The notes beneath the pieces were generated by a model. It searched no databases. It saw nothing but the letters and a program-made list of their open reading frames with translations, and had not been told where the DNA came from. 64,000 bases of DNA, taken from contig NZ_JAMQKA010000030.1 of assembly GCF_031569985.1 (NCBI RefSeq), forward strand, positions 1 through 64,000. The letters are read 5' to 3'. The position numbers and the translations under genes were made by a program. Source of the DNA: JAMQKA01 sp031569985. Lineage in GTDB: Bacteria; Bacteroidota; Rhodothermia; Balneolales; Balneolaceae. Below are positions 61,185-64,000 of the stretch, one piece after another. Position 1 is the first letter of the stretch; each line of letters opens with the position of its first letter.

Positions 61185-61793
61185 CTAATCACAACTCTCG
61201 CACTCGTCGTCACGAAGTCTTCTGAAGGCCACTGCTCGACCCTCCTCCCCAAACTTGATATCACAACAGGCCGCCAGTACCTCACCCAGTTTTTTACGAC
61301 CGCGTTGAACTCTTGATTTTGCTCCTGACAAAGAAAGCCCCAGGTGGTCGGCAATTTCTTGCTGTTTTTTCCCTTCTACATCAGCCATCTTTAGCGGAAT
61401 GCGATACTTTTCCGGTAATTCATCGATCATCGGAACTAACCAGGAAAGGACTTCCTCATGGACATCATGCGGACCTTCGTAATCAGCCAAGTTGATACTT
61501 TCATCCACATTCTGCAGCTCTAAGCGGTCTTCGGTATCTACGTCTTTGTCAGTTGGACGGGTTGATTGGTTACGGTAATGGTCGGCCAGCGCCCGTCGGG
61601 CTATGCCAAAAATCCAAGACTGCACCTTGTTCTCGTCGTTAAGCTGATCGAGGCCTTGGTGTATACGCATAAATATATCCTGGAGCACATCCTCCACCTC
61701 TGATTCGGAAGATACTTTGGAACGAATAAAACTCCGGATGTGATCACTGAATTTTCGCCAAATAGTTTCGGTATTTAAGTTATCACTTGCCAT
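61185..61793 (-). CDS. sigZ: RNA polymerase sigma factor SigZ
   Basis: About 202 residues from the internal ATG at 61793. ECF-type sigma: region 2 (FIRSKVSSESEVEDVLQDIFMRIH, split at the loop, then SWIFGIARRALADHYR) and region 4 (LPEKYRIPLKMADVEGKKQQEIADHLGLSLSGAKSRVQRG). The C-terminus carries ACCDIKFG and DECESCD, a Cys set typical of SigZ that could bind metal or sense thiols. No anti-sigma factor is adjacent. The next gene downstream encodes the ArsI-like protein. Confidence 0.9.
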   Translation of the reverse strand: MASDNLNTETIWRKFSDHIRSFIRSKVSSESEVEDVLQDIFMRIHQGLDQLNDENKVQSWIFGIARRALADHYRNQSTRPTDKDVDTEDRLELQNVDESINLADYEGPHDVHEEVLSWLVPMIDELPEKYRIPLKMADVEGKKQQEIADHLGLSLSGAKSRVQRGRKKLGEVLAACCDIKFGEEGRAVAFRRLRDDECESCD

Positions 61794-61812
61794 AACAGAT
61801 ATTAATACTGAA

Positions 61813-63051
61813 TTATAATTTCTCATTTCTTACCGCCTCAATGCGCTGCAACACGGGCGGATGTGAGTAATTCAGAAATACATAAAACGGGTGCGGCGTC
61901 AGGTTTGAGAGATTGTCTTTGGACAATTTCTTGAGAGCCTGCACCATGTTTTCCGGTTGCCCGGTTGTCTCGGCGGCGAAACGGTCGGCCTGGAACTCAT
62001 GCTTGCGGGATATGATCTGCATAAATATAGAAAGGATCATGTCAATCGGTGCGTAGAGCATTCCAAAGAAGATGAGCCCGGTATAGACCGACTGCTGTTC
62101 CATGTAAAAGGCGTCATACAGACCGCCGGCGTTCAGGAAGATGGAAAGCAGCAGAAACATGACGCCGGTTTGCAGTATGCTGATCACCATATTTTTGATG
62201 ATGTGCTTCTTCTTGTAGTGTCCTACTTCGTGTGCCAGCACCGCTACGAGTTCCTCATCGGTATGTTTTTCAATCAGCGTATCATAAAGAGCGATTCGTT
62301 TGTTTTTACCAAATCCTGTGAAAAAGGCGTTCGATTTAGAAGAGCGCTTCGAGCCGTCCATCACAAAAATGCCCTGCAGCGGAAAGTTGACGCTGGCCGC
62401 CATATCCTCAATTTTTTTACGCAGCTCTCCATCCTCAAGAGGCTCAAAGTCGTTGAATATCGGCATGATCCAGGTGGGGGCAATGAACTGCACAAAGAGA
62501 GTAAAGGCGGTGACAGCACCCCAGGCATACAGCCAGCCATACGTCTCAAAATAGGTGAAAAAGGCAAGGATACCCGCCAGCAGTGGTCCCCCAAGCACAA
62601 TGCCCAGCCCCAGTCCTTTAAGCATATCCAACACAAATGTCTTCGGGGTTGTCTTGTTAAAGCCAAACTTCTCCTCAATCACAAAAGTAGAATAGATACT
62701 GAACGGCAGCGACAGGATGCTTTTGGCAAGGATTAATATGCCAATATAAGCAAGGCCGGTCCAGATGGTCCCCAGCTCCCATCCGCGCACGATTTGGTCT
62801 AGCCAGTTAAATCCCCCGGCAAACCAAAATACCAGGATCAGAACCAAGTTGAAGGCCGAGCTGACAAAGCCGAATTTAGTGTTGACGCGGGTATATTCTT
62901 GTGAGCGACGGTAGGTTTCTTCATCATAAACGCCATCAAATTCTTCGGGAAGATCCGGCTTAAGTGCTTTCAGGTTATAATAATCTGCTACTAGGTTGAG
63001 GAGGTAGTTAACAAGCAGCGTGACAAGGATGATAATGCCAAAAATATTCAT
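61813..63051 (-). CDS. M48 family metallopeptidase (CAAX protease-like, Ste24 type)
   Basis: 412 residues, integral membrane. Several TM helices precede the catalytic HEVGH (about 270-280, LAHEVGHYKKKH) and two more follow; the third zinc ligand Glu is in RKHEFQADRFA near 350. N-terminal M48-type domain included (YDEETYRRSQEYTR, FVIEEKFGFNKTTPKTF). Ste24-like enzymes cleave membrane or prenylated proteins; in bacteria they act in envelope quality control. Its stop lies about 20 bp upstream of the sigZ start on the same strand, so co-transcription is possible. Confidence 0.94.
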   Translation of the reverse strand: MNIFGIIILVTLLVNYLLNLVADYYNLKALKPDLPEEFDGVYDEETYRRSQEYTRVNTKFGFVSSAFNLVLILVFWFAGGFNWLDQIVRGWELGTIWTGLAYIGILILAKSILSLPFSIYSTFVIEEKFGFNKTTPKTFVLDMLKGLGLGIVLGGPLLAGILAFFTYFETYGWLYAWGAVTAFTLFVQFIAPTWIMPIFNDFEPLEDGELRKKIEDMAASVNFPLQGIFVMDGSKRSSKSNAFFTGFGKNKRIALYDTLIEKHTDEELVAVLAHEVGHYKKKHIIKNMVISILQTGVMFLLLSIFLNAGGLYDAFYMEQQSVYTGLIFFGMLYAPIDMILSIFMQIISRKHEFQADRFAAETTGQPENMVQALKKLSKDNLSNLTPHPFYVFLNYSHPPVLQRIEAVRNEKL

Positions 63052-63845
63052 GCAGGACTGTTTTCAGTGATTAATTTTTAGTCCTTCAAAAGTACAGGTA
63101 TTGCACAATCTTTTAAACCGGATAATTTACTAAGTCGAAAGTTGGAAAGTCTAAAGTTGTAAGGTGAAGAATGAACAAGAGAAGGTTTAGGTACCCGAAT
63201 AATCTCAAAGTTCGTTATTGTAAGATGCAGTTAATCATAAGGTTAACCTATCATTAGTGTCTGCGGGAATGAACCTTTTTTTTATAATCAGGCTTCATAC
63301 AATAGACCAGTCTCCGGAGTCCGGCTTTGGTAAAGTTGACCGCCGAAAAGATGAAGCTCCGATAAATCTTCGGGCATACAGCACTCTCGGTGACTACACA
63401 GATATTGTAGAAGGGAATTACAGGAAGGGAAAGTAAAATTTATTACTATGCTTTTTGAAAATTTATAGTAATACTTTTTAAAAAAGTATAGTAAGGAAAT
63501 TTGAATCCAGGTCGTTGAGGGGTTCTTTCAATTCCTTAACACATTCAAATTATACAGAATGTAAAAATAAGGAGATAGCCCTCGGGAATTTTCCCATACA
63601 ATAGTAAAAATTACTATCATTGTGATAGTTTAACGTGTTTACCGGTTGAATTTTGAGCTGTTATACGATCTCTGCGCGATCTACAAAATCCGCGGGAGAA
63701 TGACAGGACCCGCAGCCCTGCTTGGTGTCGGGGGGATTATCTGGTTAGGGATCGTTCGTGAAGATGACTAACGGGTAAACGCGTTTTTTTAATCAAAATT
63801 GGTAGAGAGAGTTAAACTCAGAATTTATCTAAAACAGGAACATTG
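63052..63845. other. Long regulatory/relic region upstream of the APC permease
   Basis: Contains a degenerate heptamer tract (63134-63170), a fragment of the GGTAAAGTTGACCGCC motif (63328-63345) shared with the ~180-bp repeats, a cluster of TTACTAT/ATAGTAA sites (63443-63629), and a short frame ATG 63700 to TAA 63771 (TGPAALLGVGGIIWLGIVRED) that looks like the last TM helix of a lost transporter. No complete gene. Confidence 0.55.
63443..63629. promoter_or_regulatory. Cluster of TTACTAT/ATAGTAA inverted sites
   Basis: TTACTAT at 63443 and 63611 and ATAGTAA at 63465, 63488 and 63601, with perfect dyads ATAGTAA-AAA-TTACTAT (63601-63617) and ACTATCA-TTG-TGATAGT (63613-63629) overlapping. A third palindrome TACTTTTT-A-AAAAAGTA is at 63472-63488. 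Likely binding sites for a dimeric regulator upstream of the permease gene. Confidence 0.5.
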
Positions 63846-64000
63846 ATGGCCGATCTGCGAAGAGAACTAGGATTTTGGGATGCATTAACAATAGGTGCCG
63901 GAACCATGATCGGGGCTGGTATATTTTTGTTGGCCGGTGTGGCGCTTGAACTTACCGGGCCCGCCGCCATCTTTTCGTACTTGGCAGCTGGACTAATCTG
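63846..64000 (+). CDS. APC family amino acid permease (N-terminal part, cut by window end)
   Basis: 51 residues from ATG 63846, then the window ends. The sequence MADLRRELGFWDALTIGAG followed by TMIGAGIFLLAGVAL is the classic TM1 of APC-superfamily permeases with the substrate-binding GAGIF motif, and ELTGPAAIFSYLAAG starts TM2. A GGAA precedes the start by a few bases. Substrate cannot be predicted from this piece. Confidence 0.88.
   Translation, partial: MADLRRELGFWDALTIGAGTMIGAGIFLLAGVALELTGPAAIFSYLAAGLI

Noticed and set aside
63700..63771. Small membrane peptide gene (23 residues) upstream of the APC permease
   Set aside because: The peptide looks like the last TM helix of a larger transporter rather than a stand-alone small protein, and no ribosome site is clear; treated as a relic.

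Overview
The window looks like a chromosomal segment of a moderate-GC, Gram-negative member of the Bacteroidota/Balneolota/Rhodothermota group. This is inferred from a SusC/SusD pair followed by surface CRTAC1/VCBS lipoproteins, a TPP-riboswitch-controlled TonB receptor, an HU-like DUF4469 protein, DUF4834, DUF2911 and many secreted lipoproteins. Strong Shine-Dalgarno sites (e.g. before the sodium/solute symporter) fit Balneolota better than Bacteroidia. The genus cannot be fixed without a database search.

Layout. 0-2.9 kb: a K+ channel with RCK domains and a CHRD lipoprotein. 3-5.4 kb: a MarR-like regulator and an HU/DUF4469 DNA-binding protein, converging on a 1.1-kb gap that holds an array of eleven 14-bp palindromes spaced at exactly 23 bp. 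5.7-9.1 kb: a small decayed island on the 3' side of tRNA-Leu(GAG), with a duplicated tRNA 3' end/terminator, a broken TPR gene, a truncated IS30-type transposase, a two-TM protein resembling the TRADD-N-associated conflict-system module, and a tRNA-Leu relic. 9.3-15.3 kb: housekeeping genes, including a deoxynucleoside kinase/folK/folB cluster, dnaA with a probable oriC (three TTATCCACA boxes) and prmC. 15.6-30.1 kb: metabolism and secretion genes, including a VOC protein, an SSS symporter, an aldo/keto reductase, a BNR_4 protein, PolX, an orphan MntA-type nucleotidyltransferase, M14 and M28 peptidases and a thiamine-regulated TonB receptor. 30-38 kb: a repeat-rich stretch with TIR-bounded elements, truncated genes, an HU/DUF4469 relic beside a second 23-bp-periodic palindrome array, and a DUF559 nuclease gene between ~190-bp direct repeats. 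38-41 kb: an EamA transporter, a DUF2911 protein and MsrA. 41-55 kb: a SusC/SusD locus plus three large FG-GAP/VCBS surface proteins, one with a c-type haem motif. 55-64 kb: a membrane protein/HhH pair, a methyltransferase, a PD40 protein whose stop codon lies in a heptanucleotide repeat array, CutC, a TIM-barrel epimerase, an ArsI-like dioxygenase, SigZ, an M48 protease and the start of an APC permease.

Functional links. oriC-dnaA-prmC is the replication/translation core. folB-folK-dNK-DUF4834 is a tightly packed minus-strand operon. SusCD and the CRTAC1 proteins probably form an outer-membrane uptake system. sigZ and the ArsI-like gene suggest a thiol/metalloid response. The most unusual feature is the pair of 23-bp-periodic palindrome arrays, which have different core sequences, each immediately 3' of an HU/DUF4469 gene or relic.
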